From Sphaerulina vaccinii (lineage: Eukaryota > Ascomycota > Dothideomycetes > Mycosphaerellales > Mycosphaerellaceae): a stretch of DNA of 64,000 nucleotides. The stretch spans positions 496,001 through 560,000 of the forward strand of contig JAKUDP010000017.1 of the NCBI GenBank assembly GCA_022570795.1, in the 5' to 3' direction. Both the position numbers and the translations under genes were made by a program. Shown one piece after another: positions 35,431 through 44,800 of the stretch. The stretch's first letter is position 1; every line of letters starts with the position of its first letter. The notes below the pieces were generated by a model. It was not told where the DNA came from. It saw nothing but the letters and a program-made list of their open reading frames with translations, and ran no database searches.

Positions 35431-36351
35431 TCAGAAGATAGCAACGCAATGAACCTCAACACTCTGCCTCACAGGCTTATCGTCCTGCCCAGGCAACTCC
35501 ACACTTCCATGCACAGTGCCCCCATCACCAATGGCCTCAATACCAGGTCGCTTGCCACTGCAAGAAAACAACACAACCTCATCAGTCTTCATCTCATCCA
35601 AGAACCACCAAGAGTGATGTCCACCATTACTCTCTCCATCAGCAACGCCATCATAATTACCAGTAATCTTCCCACTAGAGTTTCTGGTCGCCCCTGAACC
35701 ATCATACTTCGGAACATAATTCTGCCCAACCATCCCATCATAATACATCCTCTCAATCTTGACCAAATCAGCAGTAGGAAACTTCGCCATATCTGCCACA
35801 ATGAGTGGATCTCGATGAATTATCGCCAAAGGACGCCAGACATTAATGAACAGATAACCTCTCTTCTCGATAATATCTTCAGCCTCCTCAGGCCACATAT
35901 GCTCCACCATACACTTCGCCCCAAACGGCGTAGAATCTACGTGTAAGCGTTTGGCAGGTCCTTGTGTCCCTTGATAGCCCGCGAAAGGTTTTCCAAAGTC
36001 GTTGGTAGGTGCTGTACGGTGGTTGAAAGCGAAGGATTTGACTTCTTTGCAGCCGGTGATTTTCTTTACGAGGGATTCGATTTCGGGGTAGTAGTTGGAT
36101 TTGACGTACTCTTTGTCTGTGAATTTGTCCGGTGTGACTTTGGAGTTGAGCTTCGCAAATTGGAAACCGTTGTTGTCTAGGTTGAAGTCGTCCTCGCGGC
36201 CACGGGCATCGTTGATTCGCATGAGGCGAGTTTCCATGTCTTTGTCTCCTAGGAGGAGACCTAGGTCGTTGAGCTCAGGTGGGCTGCCATCTTTCGGGGG
36301 CTTGTAGTAGTTGACCCAGGTGTCGACGCCTGGTTGAATTCGTGCTGGCAT
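35431..36351 (-). CDS. Fe(II)/2OG-dependent oxygenase of the GA4-desaturase/CmcJ family
   Basis: Single exon of 306 residues. The sequence has the marks of the CmcJ/7-alpha-cephem-methoxylase-like family that includes gibberellin GA4 desaturase. These are NYYPEIESLVKKITG in the first half, the metal-binding HxD in RLHVDSTPFG, INVWRPL followed by a DPLIVAD segment, and the later GTVHGSVELP and RQSVEVHCVAIF segments, where the distal His and 2OG-binding region are expected. It probably hydroxylates or desaturates the diterpene. The family also contains enzymes of other metabolite pathways, so substrate and reaction are open. It is divergent from the SDR gene. As I recall, the A. nidulans pbc cluster holds a member of the same family. 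Confidence 0.8.
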   Translation of the reverse strand: MPARIQPGVDTWVNYYKPPKDGSPPELNDLGLLLGDKDMETRLMRINDARGREDDFNLDNNGFQFAKLNSKVTPDKFTDKEYVKSNYYPEIESLVKKITGCKEVKSFAFNHRTAPTNDFGKPFAGYQGTQGPAKRLHVDSTPFGAKCMVEHMWPEEAEDIIEKRGYLFINVWRPLAIIHRDPLIVADMAKFPTADLVKIERMYYDGMVGQNYVPKYDGSGATRNSSGKITGNYDGVADGESNGGHHSWWFLDEMKTDEVVLFSCSGKRPGIEAIGDGGTVHGSVELPGQDDKPVRQSVEVHCVAIF

Positions 36352-36967
36352 GGTTGCTGTTGGTTCAGTCTTCAGCGAAGATGAGAGAGAGAGACAACAT
36401 CATAGTCTCGCTGTCAATGATATACTATCGTAGTCTCGCTATGCGATCAGTACTCGAGATCAGATGCTCTATACCACCAATACTCCATCATGCCTCTGGT
36501 AGGCCTTGGAGCTGGATGGAGTCTAATGATGATGAGCTGTGATCCTTCGTAGGAGCGCGAGATCCTTTCCGAGATCGACAAAGAGAAAGCCAAGATTCAG
36601 AAGCGGGCCCACAATTTCATCCAGAAAGAGGCATCAGTGCACCCCTGCTCTTATGAGGTCCATTGTTTGCACCAGAGACCAGAAATGGAGCCTGGTAGCA
36701 GTATGGATTGCTACAAACGGCTCCGAATCGCATAAGTACAAGGCTTGAAGGATTCCCAGTCTGTCCTTTCGTCTTGATCATTGGAACTGTACATTCTATA
36801 CAAACATCAGCAGCTCACCTACCTCTTTTTGCTTCTGGTTCATCTCTGGCTGCAGCTCAGTGCCTTCGACCATCAGCGACAAACATCAGCATCAGAGTCT
36901 ATTGGTCTGGACCGACAACATCGTCGGAGACAAGAAGAAAAGAAATTGAGATTGCAGAGAAGAGAAG
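36352..36967. promoter_or_regulatory. Divergent promoter, dioxygenase / SDR
   Basis: 616 bp between two divergent cluster genes. A short GA run lies near 36386. I find no convincing repeated CGG motif or coding frame. Confidence 0.35.
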
Positions 36968-37999
36968 ATGGTCTCTCTCACCACCGTCCAAACAGCAAAT
37001 GCTAGCTTGAGCACCTCTGCCTCAAAAGTCGTGGCACTCTTCGTCGGCGGAAGTTCTGGTATCGGGAGAAGCACACTCACACAACTTGCTCGCAACACCG
37101 AAGCCCCAACCGCCTACATCGTCGGACGAAATGAGTCGAAAGCACAGCCTTTCCTGCAGGAACTGCGGAAGATCAATCCTCGCGGCACATTCAACTACAT
37201 TGAAGCCGATGTCTCGTTGATGAGCAATGTCGACAAGGCGTGTGCGGATATCAAGCGCGATGAGAAGGCTCTCAATCTGCTATTCATGACACCAGGTGGT
37301 TTGTCATTGGTGGGAAGAAGAGATACGAGTGAAGGCATCGACAAATTGTTCGCCCTGCGCTACTATGCTCGTATGCGATTCGTCCAGAATCTCCTCCCCC
37401 TACTCTCTCAGCAGCAGGGAAGGGTCGTAAGCGTCCTAGGCGGTGGTTTCGAAGGCAACATCAACACGAAAGATCTGGACCTCAAAGATGGCTACAATAT
37501 CGTCAGTTGCGCTATGCATAGCGTTACCATGACGAGTCTGGCTATGGAGCACTTGGCTGCCCAACACCCTGTGTCATTCGTACACGTCTATCCAGGTCTG
37601 GTCGGCACCAACATCTACAACAACAGTTTCCCACCTCCTTTAGCTGCTGTATACAACTATGGTATGTGGCCTATGATGTGGCCTTTCTCGGTCAATCTTG
37701 AAGAGAGTGGGAAGAGACATCTGTTTCACTCGACGAGTGGGAAATATTCTGCGAATACAAAACTTGTGGGTGAGAAGGTCCCAGAGGGTATGGAGCTTGC
37801 TATGGGCTCCAATGGGATACTTGGAAGTGGTGCATATCTGATGAATTGGAAGGGCGAGACCTCAGCAGCGGGCAAGAAGATGCAGCGATTGAGGGAGCAA
37901 GGGATCGCGAAGAAGGTGTGGGAACATACTATTCAGCTCACAGATCGAGCCAGCGGTAGTGTGATAAAAGAGGAGGGACTTCAGGCAGCTTTGAACTAG
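36968..37999 (+). CDS. Short-chain dehydrogenase/reductase-like protein without YxxxK
   Basis: Single exon of 343 residues with a Rossmann fold. The nucleotide-binding motif GGSSGIGR lies near residue 27, followed by YIVGRNES. The strand usually followed by NNAG reads LLFMTPGG, and VSVLGGG holds the region of the active-site Ser. At the usual place of the catalytic Tyr-x3-Lys the protein reads DGYNIVSCAMHSVTMTSLAMEHLA in part, so no Lys follows the Tyr at the expected spacing. The same loss occurs in a group of fungal metabolite-cluster SDR homologues, so this is probably a subfamily trait and not decay. It could be an NAD(P)-dependent oxidoreductase with altered catalysis. It is divergent from the desaturase-like gene within the diterpene cluster. 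Confidence 0.8.
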   Translation: MVSLTTVQTANASLSTSASKVVALFVGGSSGIGRSTLTQLARNTEAPTAYIVGRNESKAQPFLQELRKINPRGTFNYIEADVSLMSNVDKACADIKRDEKALNLLFMTPGGLSLVGRRDTSEGIDKLFALRYYARMRFVQNLLPLLSQQQGRVVSVLGGGFEGNINTKDLDLKDGYNIVSCAMHSVTMTSLAMEHLAAQHPVSFVHVYPGLVGTNIYNNSFPPPLAAVYNYGMWPMMWPFSVNLEESGKRHLFHSTSGKYSANTKLVGEKVPEGMELAMGSNGILGSGAYLMNWKGETSAAGKKMQRLREQGIAKKVWEHTIQLTDRASGSVIKEEGLQAALN

Positions 38000-38277
38000 G
38001 TCGAGTGGCGTGAAGGAGCATAGCGTGGCGTCGGAGTAATCGAAGCATTGTACATTAACTCAAATGCATAAATTGTGCAAGTCAGCAGCATCAAGAGACC
38101 AAAACGTTCAGCAAACCAAGAATCCTGCTCGCAAGCATGCTATGCGAAGGAAGACTCAGGCTGACTCATGATTGCCTATGCCCAGATACCACATCGGCCG
38201 AAGGTTGCAGTATATCAAGAATCCGTGTACTACAGATTACGTTCTCAGCTTTTTAGCACCAAGAACTTCAATCAACC

Positions 38278-39469
38278 ATGGCGCACATCACCGACTGGCG
38301 AGCTTTAAGCAAACCCGATCCAGCCTGGCAAGAAGTAAGTCAACCAAACTTCAATGTCCTGTTACATCAAAGCTAATCATCCACCGCAGGGCGTCGACAA
38401 ATACCTAAACGGCCAACAACCTCAAGTCGGCGACTTCAAATCCATCTCAGAACTCCGTGCTGCCATGACCGCACCAGCACCAACAGCTCCACCCATGCAC
38501 CAAAGCGTAACACAAGAAGATAAACAGATTCCAGTCCGAGACGGCTCAACAATTGGTATCCGCATCTATCGACCTCGCAATACACTCCCATCGGGCTCTC
38601 CCTTGATGGTTACCTACCACGGCGGCGGCTGGTGTATCGGCGGCCTGGAACATCTTGCATCGCTTTGTCTGGCTGTCAGCGCAAAATTTGGGATTGTTGT
38701 TGTGGATGTTGATTATCGTCTTGCTCCAGAATATGCTTTTCCTACTGCAAGTCATGATGCTGTTGATGCTACTGTCTGGGTAAGTCACTCTCTCGAGTCA
38801 ATGTTTCTCTATTTGTGAGCTTAAGCGAGAAGCTCAAGGTCTGACTGCATGGAGAGTCGTTTACATTATCGGGGACACTCGCTTACGTTCTCGATACAGG
38901 CAGCCCAGAATTCAACATCGATAGGCGCCGATCCAAGTAAAGGTTTTCTCCTAGCTGGAGACTCAGCAGGTGGAAACCTCGTAGGAGTCGTCTCACATCA
39001 CTGGGTCTCCGAGAAATTCTCACCTCCAATCACTGGTGCTCACTATGTTGTATCCGCTCTCATCGATTCTAGCGCAGTGCCGGAGAGGTATCAGGCAGAC
39101 TACACATCCTGGGAGCAGAACAGGGATGCTCCAATTCTGAATCGAGATGCTATGGATATGTTCCGCAACGCATATGTTCCTGAAACCTGGATGAGGACGG
39201 ACCCGCTGTATAGTCCGCTGTTGTGGCCTGGAGGGCATGCTGGACAGCCGAAGAGTAGCTTTCAGATTTGCGGCCTGGACTGTCTGAGAGATGATGGGTT
39301 GATCTATGAGAAGATTCTGAGAGAGGAAGTTGGGGTGCAGACGAAAATGATTGTTTATGGGGGCTTGCCGCATGGATTCTGGCTTATGTTGCCGATGCTT
39401 GACGCGAGTAAACAGTATACGGATGACTTTTTGGGTTGTGTTGGGTGGTTATTGGAACATCAGGAGTAG
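38278..39469 (+). CDS. Alpha/beta hydrolase (hormone-sensitive lipase-like esterase)
   Basis: Three exons, 38278-38334, 38390-38779 and 38900-39469, give 338 residues. The oxyanion-hole motif HGGGWCIGG, the nucleophile elbow GDSAGGNL and the catalytic His in GLPHGFW are all present; the Asp is likely in the CGLDCLRDDG segment. This is alpha/beta-hydrolase fold 3, the family of HSL-like esterases. The second intron (120 bp) is longer than most in the window but joins the frame correctly. It may cleave an ester of the pathway product or act as a general esterase. It is the last gene of the diterpene region and converges on a decayed NRPS fragment only 20 bp beyond its stop codon. Confidence 0.85.
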
Positions 39470-39489
39470 TATTGCTATAAACAGCGTGA

Positions 39490-39745
39490 TCAAGACTCAT
39501 CGTTAATGCTTAGAAGCACATCTGCAACTTGATCAACAACCATACAAGACACCTCCGCGCTTGGCGACAACTTTGTTGGAGCAGAAGTAGACCTTAGATG
39601 AGCTTGTCTGGTACACTGCATGGAGTAGCAACAACTTACCTACGGACGTAACAAGGAAGGTCCGGGTCTGGTTGGTATCGGAGTAGATTGTCACAACGAG
39701 CTGCTTGTCAAAGTCCATCGTGTACCGGAGTGGATCAGGCATGAC
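39490..39745 (-). pseudogene. Decayed C-terminal fragment of an NRPS condensation domain
   Basis: Read on the minus strand, bases ending at 39490 encode a segment ending SAEVSCMVVDQVADVLLSI. This closely matches the last residues of the NRPS downstream (SEEVSRMVIDQVADMLSSI). Over 53 bases around 39508-39563 the DNA agrees with 41863-41918 at about 83% by eye. Upstream, in another frame, DFDKQLVVTIYSDTN resembles the strand found near the end of condensation domains; a GTAAGT site lies between, so an intron or a frameshift separates the two. No start, catalytic motif or remaining domain is present. It is probably a relic of a duplicated or formerly longer NRPS gene. Confidence 0.55.
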
Positions 39746-40220
39746 TAGTCAGATCTCGCAGGATCATTAATATACCCACAAGCTCAGCTTGACATCGCTT
39801 GGCAGCTGGGCAGTAGATATACCATATTCCGAAGTCACACTTAGTGAACTGTGTGCACCACATCTGTTGTCTTATCTCTTGCCCTGCGTAGTACAGAAGC
39901 TCCAACGTGATTTGTAAGGACGATGAGACGCATAGGACGTCTCCCCTGCATTGCAGTTCTGGACGACGATGCATTCTAGCTGCGTGCTATGTAGTCCAGA
40001 GTCCGTTCCTTGGTAAATGCAGTGATGAGTGGGCACCGAAGTACTATATTCATGCTACTGCATGAACACTCCGCGGCACATCGTTGTGATGGTTGCTCAG
40101 CTCCGTCCCGAGCAACAGCCAGTGATGTGCCGTGCTTGGTATAAACTGGTATATGCCATCCACGTCGTGTTAAACACGCTTCGTTTCGATCCTGAACATT
40201 TTCCACCTCGAAGCGATACG
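39746..40220. other. Upstream region of the HET-domain gene
   Basis: Between the NRPS relic and the HET gene. A TATAAA box lies at 40140-40145. I find no further condensation-domain remnant that I can align. Confidence 0.35.
40140..40145 (+). promoter_or_regulatory. TATA box of the HET-domain gene
   Basis: TATAAA 81 bp before the ATG at 40221. It supports the start at MMYQYTPL over the in-frame ATGs further upstream. Confidence 0.4.
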
Positions 40221-41801
40221 ATGATGTACCAGTATACGCCTCTCTCTGATCCGCAGCATACCCGCATCTTGATCATACTCCCAGGCACACTGGATTCGCC
40301 CATGAGATGCGAGATCGAAGAGCTAAACTTGTCTACCAAGCCTGTGTATCGGGCATTATCGTACTCGTGGGCGATAGATGCCACGAGTGATGCATCGCCG
40401 TGCCGAATGATCATGCTCAACGGAAAGCACATGAACATCACTCAGAACTTGTTTGAGGGACTGCGGAGGATAAGAACTGAGACTGAGTCTGTTCGACTGT
40501 GGGTGGATGCCATCTGTATCGATCAGAAGAACGATATTGAGAGAAGTGAGCAGGTCGCTAATATGTCAACCATCTACGCGAACGCTGGGGCGACCGTCAT
40601 ATGGCTTGGCGAGAGCGATGAGGATGACAAAGATGCATCGGAAGCTGCCTTGTTGTCGTGCTTGAGCTGTTTTGGTCGGGCTGGCTCGGTCGAGGATCAT
40701 ACGTCGAGGAGACACAGCTGGAGATCTGCGGATGGACATCCGATGAGCCTTTGTGCGTTGCAGGACTCAGAGATACAGCGGACTCTAGGAAAAGTTGACG
40801 AGAAGGGGCCTATGCGAGATGATGTGCTCCAGCGTAGCATTTGGGAAGGTGTCAATCTGTTGACCAGATTCTCTAACCATCGATGGTTTCGAAGAAGATG
40901 GGTAGTCCAAGAAGTGCTTTTCTCCAACCCCATGTCTTCCACATTCTACTTCGGACCATATCGCCTCAGCCTCGTGGACTTCGGTATCGCTATGAAGGGA
41001 CTCGACTGGCTTATGAAGCTTCCGGGCGTTACAGATCTCATCGAAAGCTTTGAGCCGAACAGAGTAGAGAGAATTCAGAGAGTCAAGGGTGTTGGCGAGA
41101 GGATGCTGCAGATGCGAAACCTGTCCGTCACTTTACCGTTTCTACTCCAAATGTGTGGCGAATACAGCTGTTCTGATCCTCGGGATCGTTTGTACTCGAT
41201 GATCAGTATGGATAAGAGCTGCAAGATACGCGCAGACTACACCTTGTCGCTCACGCAGACATACACCATGTTTGCGCGCCATCAGATTGAAGCGGGTGAT
41301 GCCAACCTCGTCTTGTATAATGCTCGACCAGAACGGAAGGAGTCGAGCATGCTGAAGCTGCCATCTTGGGTTCCAGATCTACGGTTTCCATTCGAAGCAC
41401 TTCCGCCTGATTGGCGTTGCGGCGAAGCTGGGATCACGGTATTGAAAGATAGTCTTCTGTCTTGTCGGCCGTATCTGCTGGGAACTGTGCTATCCGCATA
41501 CCTTGATGGTCGCAGCAGCACAGTTCTGGAGTTGAGACATGCAGCAGTTTCTCAATCACTCCAGGCTGAACAAGTCGACTTCTGCCTCTCGGTAGCGCAT
41601 CTCAGATGCAACTTCGAGATCGATGATCTTGTCTGCTCTCCAATGCTACCCACTGGCAAAGACTTATTCGCTGCCCATTTGCTGAGAGCAGTGGGGTCTG
41701 GCGGTACACACCAGCTTGTATCATCTGCGATTGCTCGACCCTTGATTGGCGATGTGGCGAAGTTGCTGACGAGCAGGAGGGTGGATGTATTATTGGCCTA
41801 A
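40221..41801 (+). CDS. Heterokaryon-incompatibility (HET) domain protein
   Basis: Single exon of 526 residues. The N-terminal half shows the HET domain blocks: YTPLSDPQHTRILIILPG, YRALSYSWA, LWVDAICIDQKNDIERSEQVANMSTIYANA and VIWLGE. Downstream RWFRRRWVVQEV and SDPRDRLYSMISM are also usual in this family, while the C-terminal part is variable. HET proteins can trigger cell death on fusion of unlike strains, and many members have no known role. The frame stays open upstream of 40221, but the TATA box and family alignment favour this start. It lies between two metabolite clusters. It may be an insertion at a cluster boundary; nothing ties it to either pathway. Confidence 0.88.
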   Translation: MMYQYTPLSDPQHTRILIILPGTLDSPMRCEIEELNLSTKPVYRALSYSWAIDATSDASPCRMIMLNGKHMNITQNLFEGLRRIRTETESVRLWVDAICIDQKNDIERSEQVANMSTIYANAGATVIWLGESDEDDKDASEAALLSCLSCFGRAGSVEDHTSRRHSWRSADGHPMSLCALQDSEIQRTLGKVDEKGPMRDDVLQRSIWEGVNLLTRFSNHRWFRRRWVVQEVLFSNPMSSTFYFGPYRLSLVDFGIAMKGLDWLMKLPGVTDLIESFEPNRVERIQRVKGVGERMLQMRNLSVTLPFLLQMCGEYSCSDPRDRLYSMISMDKSCKIRADYTLSLTQTYTMFARHQIEAGDANLVLYNARPERKESSMLKLPSWVPDLRFPFEALPPDWRCGEAGITVLKDSLLSCRPYLLGTVLSAYLDGRSSTVLELRHAAVSQSLQAEQVDFCLSVAHLRCNFEIDDLVCSPMLPTGKDLFAAHLLRAVGSGGTHQLVSSAIARPLIGDVAKLLTSRRVDVLLA

Positions 41802-41852
41802 AAGGCGTTCATGAGACCGCATTTGGATGTGATCTGAAGTTGTTCCCGTCTC

Positions 41853-44800
41853 TTAAATACTCGAAAGCATATCTGCCACTTGATCAATAACCATACGAGA
41901 CACCTCCTCACTTTGCAAAGCCCGATTGCCTTCGAAACTCAACTCCAGACGACCTTTATTGGGCGTGGCATAGATCTCGCAACGCCGCCTTGGCAGATGA
42001 GGTCGCTCAAACACTTCTATCTCCGCACTCTCTTGACCGAGAAACTTCGACTCCGCCTCGCCCTCCTGTTGAAAAGCCGTCCTCCAGCCAAAGTCGCGTA
42101 TCTCATCGGGATTCCAGGTTGTCGCTCCACGAATAACGTCCCTCATGCCAACAGCTTCATGATGCGAGTCTTCGACAAATTGCTCTTGCAATCTTTTGGC
42201 AACAGCCCACAAGTCATCAGATGCCCGAGCTTCGTATCTGATAGGCTGTTCGAGAAGACATGGCCCGAAGACTTGTTGTAGTTCGTGTGGAAGCATAGAT
42301 CGTCCAGTCACTAGTCTACCAAACACGACGTCTTTGTGCTGTAGATGTTGAGAGAGCACAATAGCGCACGCAGCATGGAATACGGTTGCTAGTGGTATGC
42401 CTTTGTTGTCCTTGGGCTGCCGTAGAGGTATGCTCTTCTGAAATGATACACGATCAGCCGGCACCGCGGGACTAACGTTACTTCCGCTTGTGGGCCCATC
42501 GAATGAAGTGCCGTGTAGTCTAGTCTTCCAGTACCGAAGGCTCTTGTCCTTGTTTCTTTCGTTGTGGGAGACCAGATCTCCGAACTCTGCCGTTGGTCGC
42601 GACACACTCTCGCCTCGATAGAACTTAGTAAGCACTTGTAGCATAGAAGCCAAGCTGTGGTCGTCGAACTGGGCATGTGAGAGCCTGAACACCAGTTTCG
42701 ACTGCTGCGAGGCGCCAATGACTAACGTGAATGCTGCAAATGATTGGCCAAGCTTTCGTGGCTGCTTGAGATCCTGTTCGCAGACTTCCTTGACTGCCTT
42801 AGTGACCTCTTCGCCCTCTCGCCTGACGATCTGAAACTGTATCTTCAGGTTACTGAGCAATACTTGCCATATCTTCTTGTCTTGTAGTTGAATGAAGATT
42901 GTTCGCAGGATATCGAAGTGTTCTGTCAAGCGTTTGCAAGCCCATCGTAGACGAGAGACATCCAGATCCGCGGGAAGAACTAAAATGAAGTGTGGGAAAC
43001 GACCCGGAGGATCTTGGAGAGCTTCTCTGACAGCGAGTTCTTGGAAGTCAGTCACAGGTAGGACGTCTTGAATGTCATCAGCCTCTGCGTTTCCAGTAAG
43101 AAGTGGCTCTACCACTTCATAGAGGAATCTTATATGATCGCTCGTGGCATCAGCAGGCAGCAGCGAGAACGGCTGCCTAGGCGTAAAGGCCGGGACGCCA
43201 TTGTGCCTTTTCGTCTCTGTCTTCGTTGCGATCTGTGCTAAGTCTCTCAGCCGAGGATTCCGAAAGATATCGGCGACAGTGAACGATATGCCACTCTGCC
43301 GAGCAGCAGCCACTAAGCGCATGGCTGCAATGGACTCTCCTCCAATACGAAGGAAGCTGCTTTGTGAGGTAATGCTAGACGCTTCTATGCCTAGTATCTG
43401 TGCCCAGAGCTGCTGAATGCGAGACTCCATCTCAGTACTTGGGATCTTGTGTGAGGACTGGCCTTGTGATTGCATCCTTGCGAGGTCTTCCAGCTTTTTC
43501 CGACCTCCAATCTTGCGGAGCGCTCGCCTATCAATCTTGCTAGTCGTCGTCATTGGCATGTCGTCTAGAATCATGTAGGCTCCAGGTATCATGTACTGGG
43601 GTAGCGCTTCTCGGAGATCTTCCTCTACATCTTCTAGCACTCTCGACAGCCGGAATGTGCGATCTATTCGATCGTGTCCCTTCTCCAGACTGATGAAGAT
43701 CGCAAGGATGGGTGCTTTGCTGTTTGATGGTGTGATGATCTCTGCAGCCACGGTATCACACATGCTAGAGTGCTTTCGTAGAGACTTCTGAACATGTTGC
43801 TCGACTTCGCTAAGTTCTATGCGTTGGCCACGAAGCTTGACCATATGATCCTTTCGGCCAACGAACGTGAGAGATCCATCTGGGTTGTAGCGAAGGAGAT
43901 CGCCAGTCTTATAGACACGAGTACTATTACTACACTGTTGCTGCAGCCAAGGTGGTATCTCGAGGAAGGAGGAAGCGGTGGTAGTCTCATCTTTCCAGTA
44001 GCCTGTTGCGACACTAGGCCCTTCGATGACCAACTCTCCAACGGCCCCAATGGGTGCAAGCCGCTCGATGCGACCAGGCTCAATAAGCCAGGTTCTCGCT
44101 CCAAATGCTCGACCAACGTACCCGGAGGGACTACTACTGTTCAGTTTGGTGATGCACAAAGCTTGTGCACATTCGGCGGGTCCGTAGATGCCAATGACAC
44201 TCTCGACTTGTCTCCAGCGAGCTATCTCTGCACTTGGAATTGCTTCACCTCCCATAGCTAAAGTCTTGAGACCGGGCATGGTCAAGGGACTCAACACACG
44301 GGCGACACTGGGCGTGAAGTATGAATAGTCCGCTCTCATACGCGTGAAAGCCCCAGCGATATCGTTCTTGCGCTCTTTCTCGGATGGAATGCATAAGCAT
44401 CCGCCACAAAGAAGAGTGTTGAGTAGATTGGACCACGCCACATCGAAGCTATAAGACACCCAGTCGAATACTCTTGTCCCAGGTCGGATCTTAAGCTGTG
44501 CCCTTTGATGTGTGAACGCAGAAGCGAAATTCTCGTGCGTCGTGGTAACACCCTTCGGCTCTCCTGTCGAGCCTGAGGTGAAGACAATATACAAGAGATC
44601 AGTTGAAGTAACAATTGGTAGCCCACTGCTGATGGCATTTTCAGGTGCCAGACTTCCCTGGCCCACCACAACGATATCTGCATCATATAGTTTCCGTGCT
44701 AGTGATGCTGTTGTAGATGACGTGAGAATAATCGCTGGCTCTATCTTGCCGATGATGGAGCGTAGTCGCCCTTCTGGTTGAGTGCAATCGATCGCAACGC

